The notes: generated by a model from the letters alone, not told the origin. Counted from the first letter of the stretch, positions 7,532 through 17,174 are shown. The stretch: DNA of 49,310 nucleotides from an uncultured Lachnospiraceae bacterium (GCA_910577955.1 CAJTNC010000020.1:1-49310); one strand, 5' to 3'. Numbers and translations: made by a program.

Positions 7532-8317
7532 TCAAGACCTCTGTCCGCCGTCCTCCTCGATCATCCTTTCGCCCTCCTCCACGATCTTCCAAACCGGAAC
7601 TGCCGCAAACCGGCTCTCGCCGTCGCCGCCGACTAAAATCCCCAGAAGTTCGCCGTTTCCGTCAAAAACGCCACAGCCGGACATCCCGGCGTCCACCGCG
7701 CCTCTTTCGGAAGTGTCGGGAATCCCTTCCTCAGTCTCTCCGTCCTCTGCAACCCTTTCTCTGACAATTCCCCCAAACAGCAACGGCTGCAACTCCTCAT
7801 ATCCCTCTATCTGCATGCCGCTTTCCGGCTCTATCAGATATCCTTTCACAAAATCTCCGGCCACCATATCCATGGAACCGTATACGGCAAGTTCCTCCCC
7901 CTTCACCAGTTCTTCCGCCCCCCGCCTGCTGGGGGCCGCGGCCCTCAGTACGATGCCGTCCTCTTTCAGTTCATCGGCCGAAAACACGGCAAAAGCAATA
8001 TCACAGTCTTCTGAAATTCTTTCCACTTCCGCTTCATAATAAACACCGGCATAGCACAATACCTCGCAGATATCACCGTTTTTCAGAAGATGAGCGCTGG
8101 TAAGCACAGTCACTTCCTCCTCCGTGATCTCCCAGACCACGCCGCTTCCTCTGTAATCGCCGCAAAATATCTGCAAAATACAAGGACGCAGTTCTTCCTG
8201 CATCGTGAGAATGTCGTTCTCCACAGATGTTTGATCCCCACTGCCTCGGGAAAGGATTCCTCCCAAAGCAAAAAGCATCATGCCCAATAAAATAACAGCC
8301 GTTATATTCTTTCTCAT
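7532..8317 (-). CDS. Membrane-anchored trypsin-like serine protease
   Basis: About 261 residues from the ATG at 8317, chosen because GGAGA sits 4-5 bp upstream and because it starts directly on a membrane anchor (MRKNITAVILLGMMLFALGG). The remainder is a chymotrypsin-like fold with a complete triad by pattern: His76 in VLTSAHLL, Asp106 in CDIAFAVF, Ser213 in AGMSGCGVF. A C-terminal HtrA-type PDZ domain is not evident. It lies downstream of the rnpB terminator and upstream of the CobW pair. Likely an extracytoplasmic protease; substrate unknown. Confidence 0.8.
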   Translation of the reverse strand: MRKNITAVILLGMMLFALGGILSRGSGDQTSVENDILTMQEELRPCILQIFCGDYRGSGVVWEITEEEVTVLTSAHLLKNGDICEVLCYAGVYYEAEVERISEDCDIAFAVFSADELKEDGIVLRAAAPSRRGAEELVKGEELAVYGSMDMVAGDFVKGYLIEPESGMQIEGYEELQPLLFGGIVRERVAEDGETEEGIPDTSERGAVDAGMSGCGVFDGNGELLGILVGGDGESRFAAVPVWKIVEEGERMIEEDGGQRS

Positions 8318-8336
8318 ATTTCTCCATATAATGTAC

Positions 8337-8364
8337 AAAACCCCGACAGCATCTTTCTGTCGGG
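8337..8364 (-). terminator. Rho-independent terminator of rnpB
   Basis: On the minus strand CCCGACAG and CTGTCGGG (8-bp perfect stem, 7-base loop, 8342-8364) are followed by TTTT. It closes the RNase P RNA transcript 10 bp after its predicted 3' end. Confidence 0.85.
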
Positions 8365-8373
8365 ATTTCAGTT

Positions 8374-8755
8374 GATAAGCAGACCGATAAGCCGGGTTCT
8401 GTTCCCTGCAATGCAGGGCAATGACCATCTATCTCGGACTGCCGTTGCCGACAGCCTCCAGCGACCTACCTGAGAACAAACCGGGCCGGTTTATGGTTCT
8501 CTGTTTGGTCTTGCTTCGGATGGGGTTTACATGGCTCCGACCGTTACCGGCCGGACGGTAGTCTCTTACACTGCCTTTCCACCCTTACCAACATCAGTGC
8601 AGAAAACTGCACCGAGACTGGCGGTTTATTTCTGTTGCACTTGCCTTGGAGTCGCCTCCACCGGACGTTATCCGGCATCCTGCCCTGTGAAGCCCGGACT
8701 TTCCTCACCTGCCCCTGTCAGTCAGAGACCGGCGCGGTCATTTAGCCTACTTATC
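8374..8755 (-). ncRNA. rnpB: RNase P RNA, bacterial class A
   Basis: The minus strand reads GAGGAAAGTCCGGGCTTCAC (CR-I region, with the GAAAGUCCGGGCU core), AGGGCAGGATGCCGGATAAC further on, and ends in AGAACCCGGCTTATCGG, the signature 3' region of RNase P RNA. The two ends pair as helix P1 (GATAAGTAGGC with GTCTGCTTATC), which fixes the boundaries at about 8755 and 8374. At ~382 nt it has normal class A length. It is the catalytic RNA that removes 5' leaders from pre-tRNA, acting with RnpA. It has its own promoter and terminator. Confidence 0.95.
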
Positions 8756-8774
8756 TATTTATGCGTCTTCCTGC

Positions 8775-8803
8775 ATTATAATCAGCTTCCGCTCATTTTG
8801 CAA
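8775..8803 (-). promoter_or_regulatory. Promoter of rnpB
   Basis: On the minus strand TTGCAA (8798-8803), a 17-bp spacer and a perfect TATAAT (8775-8780). This puts transcription start about 12 bases before the mature RNase P RNA 5' end. Confidence 0.8.
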
Positions 8804-8849
8804 TACAAACTTATTCCTTTTTAAATCTTCCTTTTTACAATCTTCCATT

Positions 8850-9659
8850 TCACAAGTTGAAATCCCGATTCGCTGCCGATTCCGCCCCATACATCTTCTT
8901 CACCCACAGAACCAACGCTGCGACTGCGACAAGCAGCACGATCTCCAACACCACCAGAGGAACCGTATTCGACAAGAGAACCGTCACGGCGTCCACAAGG
9001 AAATGAATCCCCAATGCGGCAAACAGGAATTTTTTCTCCCCGTACTTCACGGCCCTGTAGACCAGATAGGAAAGGCATATCTGCAGCACAACGGCTGAAA
9101 TACGCTCCACCCCCGCTAAGAAGAACTGATACCCGGGCATCGTCCACAATACCGATATGCTCTGGATCGCCAGTTCCTTTCCCGGCCCCTCTTCTATCGC
9201 CGCAAGCTGGCTCTCCATCTGTCCGGAATTGATCATAAACACTGTTATCAGATTGCTGATGTACGTCATCCCGACGATCAACACCGCTTCTATACCGCCG
9301 TGCCCCACGCCGTACATAAGGGAATTCTCTTTAGACAAAGTTTTCTTCATCCAGAATTTCATGGCCACAAACCGCCCCGTCTCCTCAAACAGCGCGGCCG
9401 CAAGCCCGCCGTAGAGGGCGTAAAGCCAGAGATTTCCGTTCAGCACGTCCCCCGCCGCACCGAGCATAACCATATGCAGCATCTGTTCAAGGGTCAGCGC
9501 AAATAAGAAGAAGGTGAGCGCCCCGATTCCCAAAGCCGACATTTTCGCATGCAGCTTGTTTCTTGCCAGAATCGCCAGCACGATCGGCAGCCCCATTGAA
9601 ATCACCAACGAAAAAATAATACCCGCTATTGCTACTCCCGAAACATGTCCTACCATCAT
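8850..9659 (-). CDS. YhfC-type intramembrane glutamic protease-like protein
   Basis: 269 residues with about seven to eight hydrophobic segments. The motif FEETGRFVAM (Glu92-Glu93) followed by YGVGHGGIEAV and later LGIHFLVDA matches the EE-x3-R / H pattern of YhfC and CPBP-like intramembrane proteases, in which the glutamates and histidines form the active site. Many such proteins are uncharacterised; roles in membrane protein cleavage or bacteriocin immunity are known only for relatives. It starts 12 bp after the nucleoside kinase gene and is probably cotranscribed with it. Confidence 0.8.
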   Translation of the reverse strand: MMVGHVSGVAIAGIIFSLVISMGLPIVLAILARNKLHAKMSALGIGALTFFLFALTLEQMLHMVMLGAAGDVLNGNLWLYALYGGLAAALFEETGRFVAMKFWMKKTLSKENSLMYGVGHGGIEAVLIVGMTYISNLITVFMINSGQMESQLAAIEEGPGKELAIQSISVLWTMPGYQFFLAGVERISAVVLQICLSYLVYRAVKYGEKKFLFAALGIHFLVDAVTVLLSNTVPLVVLEIVLLVAVAALVLWVKKMYGAESAANRDFNL

Positions 9660-9671
9660 AATCTTCCTTTC

Positions 9672-11324
9672 TCACACCTTAAAACAGCTTCCGCCCACAA
9701 ACTCCCTGCAGACCGAGTTATTCGGAATGGACGCGCTGTCCACACCGAGGAAATAATTGAGAAACCGCAGAAGCCTCTTCGCCTCAAAATATTCCGGCTC
9801 CCCCTCCCTGATCCCGAACAACAGCGGCTCCGCATACTGTTTCAACACCGCAAGCTCATAGACGAGAGCTGAGTTGAACATGACGTCCGCCTCCTCCTGA
9901 AACGGGAAGATATTTTCCTCCTCCCCTCTCCGCACGGAAGGCCACATCTGGATCGTCCGCTTTGCCGACGCTCCTCTTGTCCTTGCGTCTCGCACGATCC
10001 TGCGAAGCAGCCTGCCGTCGGTGGTCGGTATTCTGTTATGATCGTCGATATTCAGACTTGTCAAAGCGCTGATATATATCTTAAATTTACTGTCCTCCGG
10101 CAGAGAATAAGACATCTTGGGGTTTAACCCGTGGATCCCCTCGATCACTAAAATGTCCTCCTCCTCCAACTTCATCATATGGCCGTTATATTCCCGGTGT
10201 CCTGTCTTAAAGTTAAAGGCAGGCAGCTCCACTTCTTCTCCGCCCAAAAGTTTCAGCATATCCTGATTGAACATCTCGACGTCGATGGCCCCCAGGCACT
10301 CAAAATTGTAGTCTCCCTTTTCATCGAGAGGAGTATCCTCCCTGTTCACAAAGTAATCATCCAGACTGATCAGGTGGGGAATCTTTCCCAGCGCTCTGAG
10401 CTGTACGGACAGTCTGTTTGCAAAAGAAGTCTTTCCGGAGGAGGAAGGTCCCGCTATCATCACAAATTTCACATGGCTGTGCTCCGTCACTTTTTGGGCG
10501 ATCTCACCGATTCGTCTTTCCTGTTCCGCCTCCTGCCACAAGATCATCTCCTGCATATGATTGCCGCAGATCACATCGTTTAATCCGCCCACGTTCTCGA
10601 TCCCCACATGGACGCCCCAGTCCGTCGCCTCTTTTAATGTGCTAAACAGCTTTTCCTGCGGACAGAAAGGCTTTAATACAAAAGGCTCCTTCTCACTCGG
10701 CATCACCAACATAAAGCCCTTGTCGTAGGCCTGCACCTGAAAATGCCGCGCATAGCCCGTATCCGGCAGCATATAGCCGTAATAGTAATCATAGAACCCA
10801 TCCAGACAGTATAGGTTTACGCCCGAACTTCTGCGGTAGCGGAACAGCTGCACTTTGTCTTTCATTCCATGTTCCCTGATCAGCTTCATGCACTTGCCCA
10901 TCGGATAATATTTTTTCGTGATGGGCAGTCTCCGGTCCGCCAGTTCCATCATCCTCTTTTGAATAGCCGCGGCAAGCTCCTCCGTAGCCCGAAGATTTCC
11001 CTTTACGGTGCAGTAATAACCGTTGTTCACCGCAAATTCCACCTTCACTCTCTCCAAATCGTCCAAACCCACAAGATCCGTGATCGCCTTTAAAAACATC
11101 ATTTTGACAGTCCGCACATAGGCTCTGTGCCCGATAGAATCGCGCAGTGTCAAAAAAGACACCTCACAGTCTTCCTTTATCTTTTTATGCAGCTCCTGTA
11201 TTTTGCCGTTGACGACCACCAAGGCAATCTCATTCCCATACTCTTCCTGATGCGCCGCCGCCACCGCCTCAAAAGCAGTATCCGCAGCATACTCTTCCAC
11301 TACACCGTTTACCGTTATCTTCAT
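9672..11324 (-). CDS. Nucleoside kinase (uridine kinase-like) with N-terminal TGS and ThrRS-like domains
   Basis: 550 residues. Residues ~1-65 form a TGS-like beta-grasp (MKITVNGVVEEYAADTAFEA), ~70-250 resemble the second additional domain of threonyl-tRNA synthetase (HRAYVRTVKMMFLKAI, YYPMGKCMKLIREHG), and the C-terminal half is a P-loop kinase with IAGPSSSGKTSFANRLSVQL, a Lid region and ISLDDYFVNREDTP typical of uridine/cytidine kinases. This fused architecture is common in Clostridia and annotated as nucleoside kinase. Probable reaction: NTP-dependent phosphorylation of a nucleoside; the precise substrate is unknown. Confidence 0.88.
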   Translation of the reverse strand: MKITVNGVVEEYAADTAFEAVAAAHQEEYGNEIALVVVNGKIQELHKKIKEDCEVSFLTLRDSIGHRAYVRTVKMMFLKAITDLVGLDDLERVKVEFAVNNGYYCTVKGNLRATEELAAAIQKRMMELADRRLPITKKYYPMGKCMKLIREHGMKDKVQLFRYRRSSGVNLYCLDGFYDYYYGYMLPDTGYARHFQVQAYDKGFMLVMPSEKEPFVLKPFCPQEKLFSTLKEATDWGVHVGIENVGGLNDVICGNHMQEMILWQEAEQERRIGEIAQKVTEHSHVKFVMIAGPSSSGKTSFANRLSVQLRALGKIPHLISLDDYFVNREDTPLDEKGDYNFECLGAIDVEMFNQDMLKLLGGEEVELPAFNFKTGHREYNGHMMKLEEEDILVIEGIHGLNPKMSYSLPEDSKFKIYISALTSLNIDDHNRIPTTDGRLLRRIVRDARTRGASAKRTIQMWPSVRRGEEENIFPFQEEADVMFNSALVYELAVLKQYAEPLLFGIREGEPEYFEAKRLLRFLNYFLGVDSASIPNNSVCREFVGGSCFKV

Positions 11325-11366
11325 TGTCCGCCTCCCATTCCGCGCCGCCTCCCGGCTGCCGTTTTC

Positions 11367-12149
11367 TTATGCCATCCAGAACGGCTCTTTCTCCGGCGCC
11401 GTATAAATTTTCACACCGGCCAGATTCCGCCTGCAATATTCTTCCATATAGGGCACAAATATTTTCTCCAGCCCGTAATGCCCCGCATCGATCACCGCCA
11501 ATCCCTGCTCTAAGGAATCAAGCCCTTCATGATGATCAATATCACCCGTTATCAAAACATCCGCTCCTAGTTTCACCGCATCCTCGATACAGCTCTTCCC
11601 GGAGCCCGGACAGACCGCCGCCATGACAATGGTTTCCTCCAGCTTTCCGTAGACCTTCACCTGCCCGACATTACAGCATTTCTTCACATATTCCGCACAT
11701 TCCGCCAAAATCATAGGGGAAGGAAGGGCCCCGATCCTGCCGATCCCTTCTTTGGAGATATCGTCCTCATAGGTCACCGAAAGAACCTTTCTGTCCTCTA
11801 AACCGAGCTGACCCGCCACTGCGTCCGCCATACCCATCACATCAAAATTCGTGTGCATAGCATAGCAGCACATACCGCTCTCCGCAAGAGTCAGTATTTT
11901 ATCGCCGATAAAATTGCGGTCTGAAACCCGTTTAAGGGGTTTGAAGATCATTGGGTGATGGGTGAGCAGCATATCCGCCCCAAGCCTCACGGCTTCCTCT
12001 ATCACTTCCTTTGTGGCATCTAACGCGATATAGATTGAAGATATCTCTTTTTCTTCCCTGCCGCACAACAGCCCCACGTTATCCCAACTCTCTGCAAACG
12101 ATCCCGGCGATACTTCCTCCAGACGTTCCATGATCTCGTAACACCTCAT
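11367..12149 (-). CDS. Nif3-like dinuclear metal-binding protein
   Basis: About 260 residues from the ATG at 12149; GGGGGAG lies about 8 bp upstream, and the ATG overlaps the trmK stop as ATGA. Family motifs: SWDNVGLLCG, LLTHHPMIFKPLK, AMHTNFDV, and near the C-terminus DVLITGDIDHHEGLD and VIDAGHYGLEKIFV. The His, Asp and Glu residues of these motifs bind two metals in Nif3/YqfO/YbgI proteins, which form toroidal hexamers. Many Clostridia have it after trmK, as here. Its enzymatic role remains unclear. Confidence 0.92.
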   Translation of the reverse strand: MRCYEIMERLEEVSPGSFAESWDNVGLLCGREEKEISSIYIALDATKEVIEEAVRLGADMLLTHHPMIFKPLKRVSDRNFIGDKILTLAESGMCCYAMHTNFDVMGMADAVAGQLGLEDRKVLSVTYEDDISKEGIGRIGALPSPMILAECAEYVKKCCNVGQVKVYGKLEETIVMAAVCPGSGKSCIEDAVKLGADVLITGDIDHHEGLDSLEQGLAVIDAGHYGLEKIFVPYMEEYCRRNLAGVKIYTAPEKEPFWMA

Positions 12150-12895
12150 ATGTATTTCTCCCCCTTTTCCATCCATTCCCGCGCATCTTTGATCCGTGCA
12201 AGTTCCGCCTCAACCTGCCCTCTTCTTTCCGGATAAGTTAAAACTTGTTTTAATATTTTCTCCTGCTGTTCCTCCCACCAGTCCAGATACCGAAGGAGCA
12301 CCGGATGTCTCTCCCGCAGCAGACAGGGGCCAAACTTGTCCTCGAGACTTTCCGGATAAACGGCCCTCTCCTCTTCCGGACTGCGGATATCTCCGCTGTC
12401 TTCGCCTAAAGGCACTGCCTCGGCCGCCATCATCTGATAAAATTTTCCGTCTTCCAGCACCACGTCTTCTTTTCGGATCACATAACCGTTTTCCCGCAGA
12501 AAACGCCGCACATAGGCGACCTCAGACTGAGGCTGCAAAACTAAAAAGCGCAGACTCTTTCTTTTTTCGGGATGATCCGACAGGATCTTCACAGTCAGCC
12601 TTCCCCCCATCCCCGCGGCGATCATACAGTCCGCCTCACCGGGCTTTAGTTTTTCCAGCCCGTCGGACAAGCGGGTCTCTATGTAAGGGGAAAGTCCGGC
12701 GTTTTCAATATGCTCTCTGGCCCGAAGAAGCGGCCCCTTATTGACATCCATGGCAACCACTCTGGGGCAGATCCCCTTCTCCACCAGATATATCGCCACA
12801 AAGCCGTGGTCGCAGCCGATGTCGCAGGCGGTCATCCCCGCCGGCACAAGATTCGTCACCGCCGTCATGCGGTGTGATAAAGTATAGTTCAGCAT
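12146..12895 (-). CDS. trmK: tRNA (adenine(22)-N1)-methyltransferase TrmK
   Basis: 249 residues. A class I SAM-dependent methyltransferase: LSHRMTAVTNLVPAGMTACD, then the SAM-binding loop ACDIGCDHGFVAIYLV, VVAMDVNKGPL, and the catalytic region IAAGMGGRLTVKILSDH, all diagnostic for TrmK. It forms m1A at position 22 of tRNAs in Gram-positive bacteria. It follows rpoD by 28 bp and overlaps nif3 by 4 bp, the classic Clostridial order. Confidence 0.93.
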   Translation of the reverse strand: MLNYTLSHRMTAVTNLVPAGMTACDIGCDHGFVAIYLVEKGICPRVVAMDVNKGPLLRAREHIENAGLSPYIETRLSDGLEKLKPGEADCMIAAGMGGRLTVKILSDHPEKRKSLRFLVLQPQSEVAYVRRFLRENGYVIRKEDVVLEDGKFYQMMAAEAVPLGEDSGDIRSPEEERAVYPESLEDKFGPCLLRERHPVLLRYLDWWEEQQEKILKQVLTYPERRGQVEAELARIKDAREWMEKGEKYI

Positions 12896-12923
12896 TTGTC
12901 CCTACTTATAATAACGGTTGTTA

Positions 12924-14153
12924 TCAATTCAAATAGTCTTTCAGTTTTCTGCTTCTGCTGGGATGACGCAGCTTCCGCAGAGCTTTTGCCTCGATCTGTC
13001 TGATTCTCTCTCTCGTCACGTTGAACTCTTTACCCACTTCTTCCAAAGTCCTCGCTCTGCCGTCATCAAGTCCAAAACGCAGCCGCAGCACTTTCTGCTC
13101 TCTCTCAGTCAGAGTGCTGAGCACCTCCACCAGCTGCTCTTTCAACAGAGTAAAGGCAGCCGCCTCAGCCGGCACAGGCACATTGTCGTCCTGAATAAAA
13201 TCTCCCAGATGACTGTCCTCCTCCTCGCCGATGGGCGTCTCCAAAGACACCGGCTCCTGAGATATTTTGGATATCTCCCTCACTCTCTCCACCGGGATAT
13301 CCATTTTCTTCGCTATCTCCTCCGGCAGCGGTTCTCTGCCCAGCTCCTGCAGAAGCTGCCTGTTGACACGGATCAGCTTGTTGATCGTCTCCACCATATG
13401 CACCGGAATGCGGATCGTCCGCGCCTGATCCGCAATGGCCCTTGTGATGGCCTGTCTGATCCACCACGTCGCATAAGTGGAAAATTTATAACCTTTTCTA
13501 TAATCAAATTTCTCTACCGCCTTGATCAGTCCGAGATTTCCCTCCTGAATCAGATCCAAAAACAGCATGCCTCGTCCCACATAGCGCTTTGCGATAGAAA
13601 CTACAAGCCGCAGGTTGGCCTCGGCTAACTTCTGCTTCGCCGCCTCTCCGTCCTCGATGACATACCCCAGTTCTTTCTTTTCTTTCTCAAGAGCCTCTTT
13701 TTCCTCGTCCTCTGCCGTCTCCAACATCTTTTCCAGATCTTTCAATTTTTCCGCTGCCGCTGCGCCGTCCTCAATCTTTTTGGCAAACTCGATCTCCTCA
13801 TCGGCAGACAAAAGCGCCACTTTTCCGATCTCTTTCAGATACATTCTGACGGGATCCTCAATACTGACGCCGTCAGGCACCGTGAGATCGATATTCTCCA
13901 CATCCACCTCATCCTCTTCTGTCAAATTGATCTCTTCGTCGTCCAAATCATTCTCCACCGGAATTTCCACATTACACACAATGCCGTTTGAATCCAGAAC
14001 TTCCAACACTTTGTCAAACTGTTCTTCCTCTAACGGCAGATCTCTGAAAAAATCGCTGACTTCCGAATAGTCCAGTACATTTTTTTTCTTTTTTGCAAGA
14101 TTTAACAGTTCTTTTATTTTCTCATCAAATTTTACTTTTGTGTTTTCATCCAT
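12924..14153 (-). CDS. rpoD: Primary RNA polymerase sigma factor (sigma-A/RpoD)
   Basis: 409 residues from the ATG at 14153, where GGAAGG lies 10 bp upstream. Region 1.1-like N-terminus, region 1.2 (DPVRMYLKEIGKVALLSADEE), region 2 (NLRLVVSIAKRYVGRGM, LDLIQEGNLGLIKAVEKFD, FSTYATWWIRQAITRAIADQ), region 3, and region 4 with LTEREQKVLRLRFGLDDG and VTRERIRQIEAKALRKLRHP. An acidic/basic coiled insertion of ~40 residues (EKMLETAEDEEKEALEKEK) separates regions 1.2 and 2.1. It sits after dnaG as in the macromolecular synthesis operon. Confidence 0.97.
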   Translation of the reverse strand: MDENTKVKFDEKIKELLNLAKKKKNVLDYSEVSDFFRDLPLEEEQFDKVLEVLDSNGIVCNVEIPVENDLDDEEINLTEEDEVDVENIDLTVPDGVSIEDPVRMYLKEIGKVALLSADEEIEFAKKIEDGAAAAEKLKDLEKMLETAEDEEKEALEKEKKELGYVIEDGEAAKQKLAEANLRLVVSIAKRYVGRGMLFLDLIQEGNLGLIKAVEKFDYRKGYKFSTYATWWIRQAITRAIADQARTIRIPVHMVETINKLIRVNRQLLQELGREPLPEEIAKKMDIPVERVREISKISQEPVSLETPIGEEEDSHLGDFIQDDNVPVPAEAAAFTLLKEQLVEVLSTLTEREQKVLRLRFGLDDGRARTLEEVGKEFNVTRERIRQIEAKALRKLRHPSRSRKLKDYLN

Positions 14154-14193
14154 ATAACTTCCATCCTTCCTGCTATAAACAGTAATATACTCC

Positions 14194-15966
14194 CTAATCA
14201 AGAGAAATATGCATTTTGTTAAGTTCTTCCAGTGCCTTTTTTCCTGCAATCACCTGATTTAACGCCGAAATATCAGTTCCCATCCTCTGGGAATAGTATT
14301 CGTAGCTGTTGCGCTTCACGCTGCATATGACATCGTGCAGAGCCTGCTCCGCATCGCTTTTCTTCTCCAGCTTTCCGATGTTCGTATGAAACAGGGCCGC
14401 CACTTCCCGCTGCTGCTCCTCGTCGGAAAACTGATCCACCATGCCGGCGGGATCCGCTCTTCCCTCCTCTAACTCTGCAAACAGCTTCTGCGCCACTATC
14501 TGATACAACTCCTCGGTGAAATCTTCCGGACTGATGTAAGGCTTGATCTTCTTATAGACTTCGGGCCTCTCCACAAGCCATGTGAGCAAAAGTCTCTGCA
14601 CTTTTTTCGCGTTGTCCTCCGGCGTCTTTTTCGGCTGCCGACCGGACTTTGGCCGCTCCACCGGACGGATCAGTCCCGTCTGGACCGCCGCCGCATTTAC
14701 CAGCTTGCGCAGGTTATCATGGCCGATATGATACTTGTCCGCGATGGCCTCCATATAATTGGCACGCTCAGCCTCCTCCGAAAAATTACAGAGTTTTTTC
14801 GCTATCTCCCTGTGGAACTTCGTCTTACCCGCCGGGTCATTCAAGTCAAACTCCCCCGACAGGACACGGATCTCAAAAAAGAAACTGTTCTCCGCCGCCG
14901 AAATCCTCCGCTCAAAGGCTTCCGCTCCCTCCGCCTTGATGCATTCATCCGGATCTTTGTAGGGGGCAAAGTTCAGCACTCTGCCGGTAAGTCCCGCCTC
15001 CCGCAAAATTCCGATTGCGCGAAGCGCCGCCCTCACGCCGGCTCCGTCCGAATCGTAGGCTAAAAGCACCTCCTCCGCATAACGCTTCAAAAGCGCCGCC
15101 TGCCCCTCCGTAAAAGCCGTGCCGAGGGAGGCAACCGCCTGCGTGATCCCCGCCTGATGCATCGTGATCACGTCCATATAACCCTCGCAGAGGATGAACT
15201 GATTCTTTCTGGAACTTCTGGCAAAATTTAACCCATAGAGGTTTCTGCTCTTGTCAAACACCGGGGTTTCCGGAGAATTCAGATACTTGGGGGTTCCGTC
15301 GCCCATAACTCTCCCGCCGAAGCCGATGACCCGGTGGTTTATATCCTGAATAGGAAAAATGACCCTGTTCCAGAATTTGTCATGGAGGCCATAGCGCTCG
15401 TCATAGGTGGCTAACCCCGCCTCCCTGATCAGATCTTCCGGAAAACCCTTATCTTTTAAATATTTTGAGAGATCGTCGCTTGTTTTATTTGCAAAACCCA
15501 GCCCGAATTTATGTATCGTCTCGTCGGAGAGCTGCCTGTTTTTCAAATAGGCAAACCCTGACTCTCCCTGTCTCGCCCGAAGCTGATAATAAAAATATTT
15601 CGCCGCCTCTTTATTGACTGCAAGCAGCCTCGCCCTGTGATTCTCTTTCCTCTTTGCCTCCTCCGAATATTCCGGTTCCGGCAGCCTGATCCCCGCTCTG
15701 TCGGCCAGTATCTTCACAGCCTCCGGGAAGCTTGCGTTCTCATATTGCTGCAAAAAAGTGATCACATTCCCCCCTGCGCCGCAGCCGAAGCAGTAATACA
15801 TCTGCTTACTCTGAGACACCGAAAAGGAAGGCGACTTTTCATTGTGAAAGGGACAGAGACCGAAATGACTGGCTCCCTTTTTCTGGAGCCTCACATACCC
15901 GGAGATCACATCCACGATATCATTTCTCGCCCTGACTTCCTCTATTATTTCCTGCGGATAATACAT
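14194..15966 (-). CDS. dnaG: DNA primase
   Basis: 590 residues, normal for DnaG. Zinc-binding domain with Cys38, His41, Cys59 and Cys62 (GLCPFHNEKSPSFSV ... YYCFGCGAGG), RNA polymerase domain, Toprim domain (FILCEGYMDVITMHQAGI, VLLAYDSDGAG), and a C-terminal helicase-interaction domain. It synthesises RNA primers at the replication fork. It lies between dgt and rpoD in the same direction; the gap to rpoD is 40 bp. Confidence 0.97.
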   Translation of the reverse strand: MYYPQEIIEEVRARNDIVDVISGYVRLQKKGASHFGLCPFHNEKSPSFSVSQSKQMYYCFGCGAGGNVITFLQQYENASFPEAVKILADRAGIRLPEPEYSEEAKRKENHRARLLAVNKEAAKYFYYQLRARQGESGFAYLKNRQLSDETIHKFGLGFANKTSDDLSKYLKDKGFPEDLIREAGLATYDERYGLHDKFWNRVIFPIQDINHRVIGFGGRVMGDGTPKYLNSPETPVFDKSRNLYGLNFARSSRKNQFILCEGYMDVITMHQAGITQAVASLGTAFTEGQAALLKRYAEEVLLAYDSDGAGVRAALRAIGILREAGLTGRVLNFAPYKDPDECIKAEGAEAFERRISAAENSFFFEIRVLSGEFDLNDPAGKTKFHREIAKKLCNFSEEAERANYMEAIADKYHIGHDNLRKLVNAAAVQTGLIRPVERPKSGRQPKKTPEDNAKKVQRLLLTWLVERPEVYKKIKPYISPEDFTEELYQIVAQKLFAELEEGRADPAGMVDQFSDEEQQREVAALFHTNIGKLEKKSDAEQALHDVICSVKRNSYEYYSQRMGTDISALNQVIAGKKALEELNKMHISLD

Positions 15967-16042
15967 ACCCGTCTCCTTTTCCTTCTATATAAAAATGGTA
16001 CCGAAACTTTCTGCTTTTCCGTTTCGTTTCCTGCACTGCTTC

Positions 16043-17047
16043 TCAACCGTGCCAGCTTGCAGGCACATAGATCTCATCAAAAGTAGCAATGGCATAGCGG
16101 TCTGTCATGGCGCTGATATGGTCGCAGACCACCCGCTCTAAAGGCTCCCCTTTATCTAACAGCATTAGCATCTCCTCCGGCAGCCTGTCCTTGTTTTTGC
16201 AAAAATAGTCGTACAGCATCTCCACCAGCATAATAGCTTTTCCCTCTTCGCTCTTAGCTCTGGAGTTTGTGTAGACATTTTCAAACATGAACTGCCTGAG
16301 TTTCCCCATAGCCCCCGCCACCGGTTCCGACATGACGATGCAGTTTTTCCCGTAACTGTTGGAGACGATATCATGGATAAAGTGATCGATCCACTCGGCG
16401 CTGTCCCTTCCGATCACATCCGTGATCTCCTTAGGCACATCGCTCTCCTTTAAAATACCGCCCCGTATGGCATCGTCCATATCGTGATGGATATAGGCGA
16501 TCTTATCGGAATATCGCACCACATGCCCTTCCAGCGTGAACGGATTTCCTCTGATCTGGTGGTTTAATATGCCATCCCGAACCTCCACAGTGAGGTTCAG
16601 CCCAACCCCGCCTTTTTCTAACAGTTCCACGGTCCGCACGCTCTGTTCATTGTGGGAGAACCCCAGATAGCATATGTTATTTAATGCTCGCTCCCCGGCA
16701 TGTCCGAAGGGCGTATGTCCCAGATCATGCCCCAGCGCGATGGCTTCCACCAGTTCTTCATTGAGCCGCAGCGCCTTCGCTATGGTTCGAGCATTCTGGG
16801 AAACCTCCAGCGTGTGGGTCAGTCTTGTCCTGTAATGATCGCCCTCAGGTGTCAAAAATACCTGTGTCTTATCCTTCAGTCTGCGAAAAGACTTGCTATG
16901 TAAAATACGGTCCCTGTCTCTCTGAAAGACAGGACGGATATCGCATTCCTCCTCCGCCCTGTCCCTGCCCTTTGATTTTGCGCTGTGACAGGCGTAGGGA
17001 CTTAAATATTGTTCTTCTCTTTTTTCCAGTCTTTCCCGTATCTGCAT
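16043..17047 (-). CDS. Deoxyguanosinetriphosphate triphosphohydrolase-like HD protein
   Basis: 334 residues, the short dGTPase-like type common in Firmicutes. HD-domain motifs: HYRTRLTHTLEVSQNARTIA (H..), IALGHDLGHTPFGHAGE (HD), and IAYIHHDMDDAIRGG downstream. The N-terminal segment SKSFRRLKDKTQVF is typical. It hydrolyses dNTPs to deoxynucleoside and triphosphate. It precedes dnaG by 76 bp in the same direction, a frequent Firmicute arrangement. GGGGAGAGG lies just upstream of the ATG. Confidence 0.93.
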   Translation of the reverse strand: MQIRERLEKREEQYLSPYACHSAKSKGRDRAEEECDIRPVFQRDRDRILHSKSFRRLKDKTQVFLTPEGDHYRTRLTHTLEVSQNARTIAKALRLNEELVEAIALGHDLGHTPFGHAGERALNNICYLGFSHNEQSVRTVELLEKGGVGLNLTVEVRDGILNHQIRGNPFTLEGHVVRYSDKIAYIHHDMDDAIRGGILKESDVPKEITDVIGRDSAEWIDHFIHDIVSNSYGKNCIVMSEPVAGAMGKLRQFMFENVYTNSRAKSEEGKAIMLVEMLYDYFCKNKDRLPEEMLMLLDKGEPLERVVCDHISAMTDRYAIATFDEIYVPASWHG

Positions 17048-17147
17048 AGCCTCTCCCCTCCGACCCCAGTGAAACCGATTTAAGCCTGTATATGATATAT
17101 TCTGCGCTTTTTCCCATTTTCCTTTTTATTTTTTTATTTTTTCCTCT

Positions 17148-17174
17148 TAACTTTTTCTTCCATTATGCCGAGAT
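17148..17174 (+). promoter_or_regulatory. Candidate sigma-D (sigma-28) type promoter
   Basis: TAAC (17148-17151), exactly 15 bp, then GCCGAGAT (17167-17174). The Bacillus sigma-D consensus is TAAA-N15-GCCGATAT, so this is 3/4 and 7/8 with perfect spacing. No sigma-A promoter of similar quality is seen for the downstream small gene. Confidence 0.5.

Noticed and set aside
8073..8824. Short open frames across the RNase P RNA
   Set aside because: The region is the structured RNA with promoter and terminator; the frames lack start signals.
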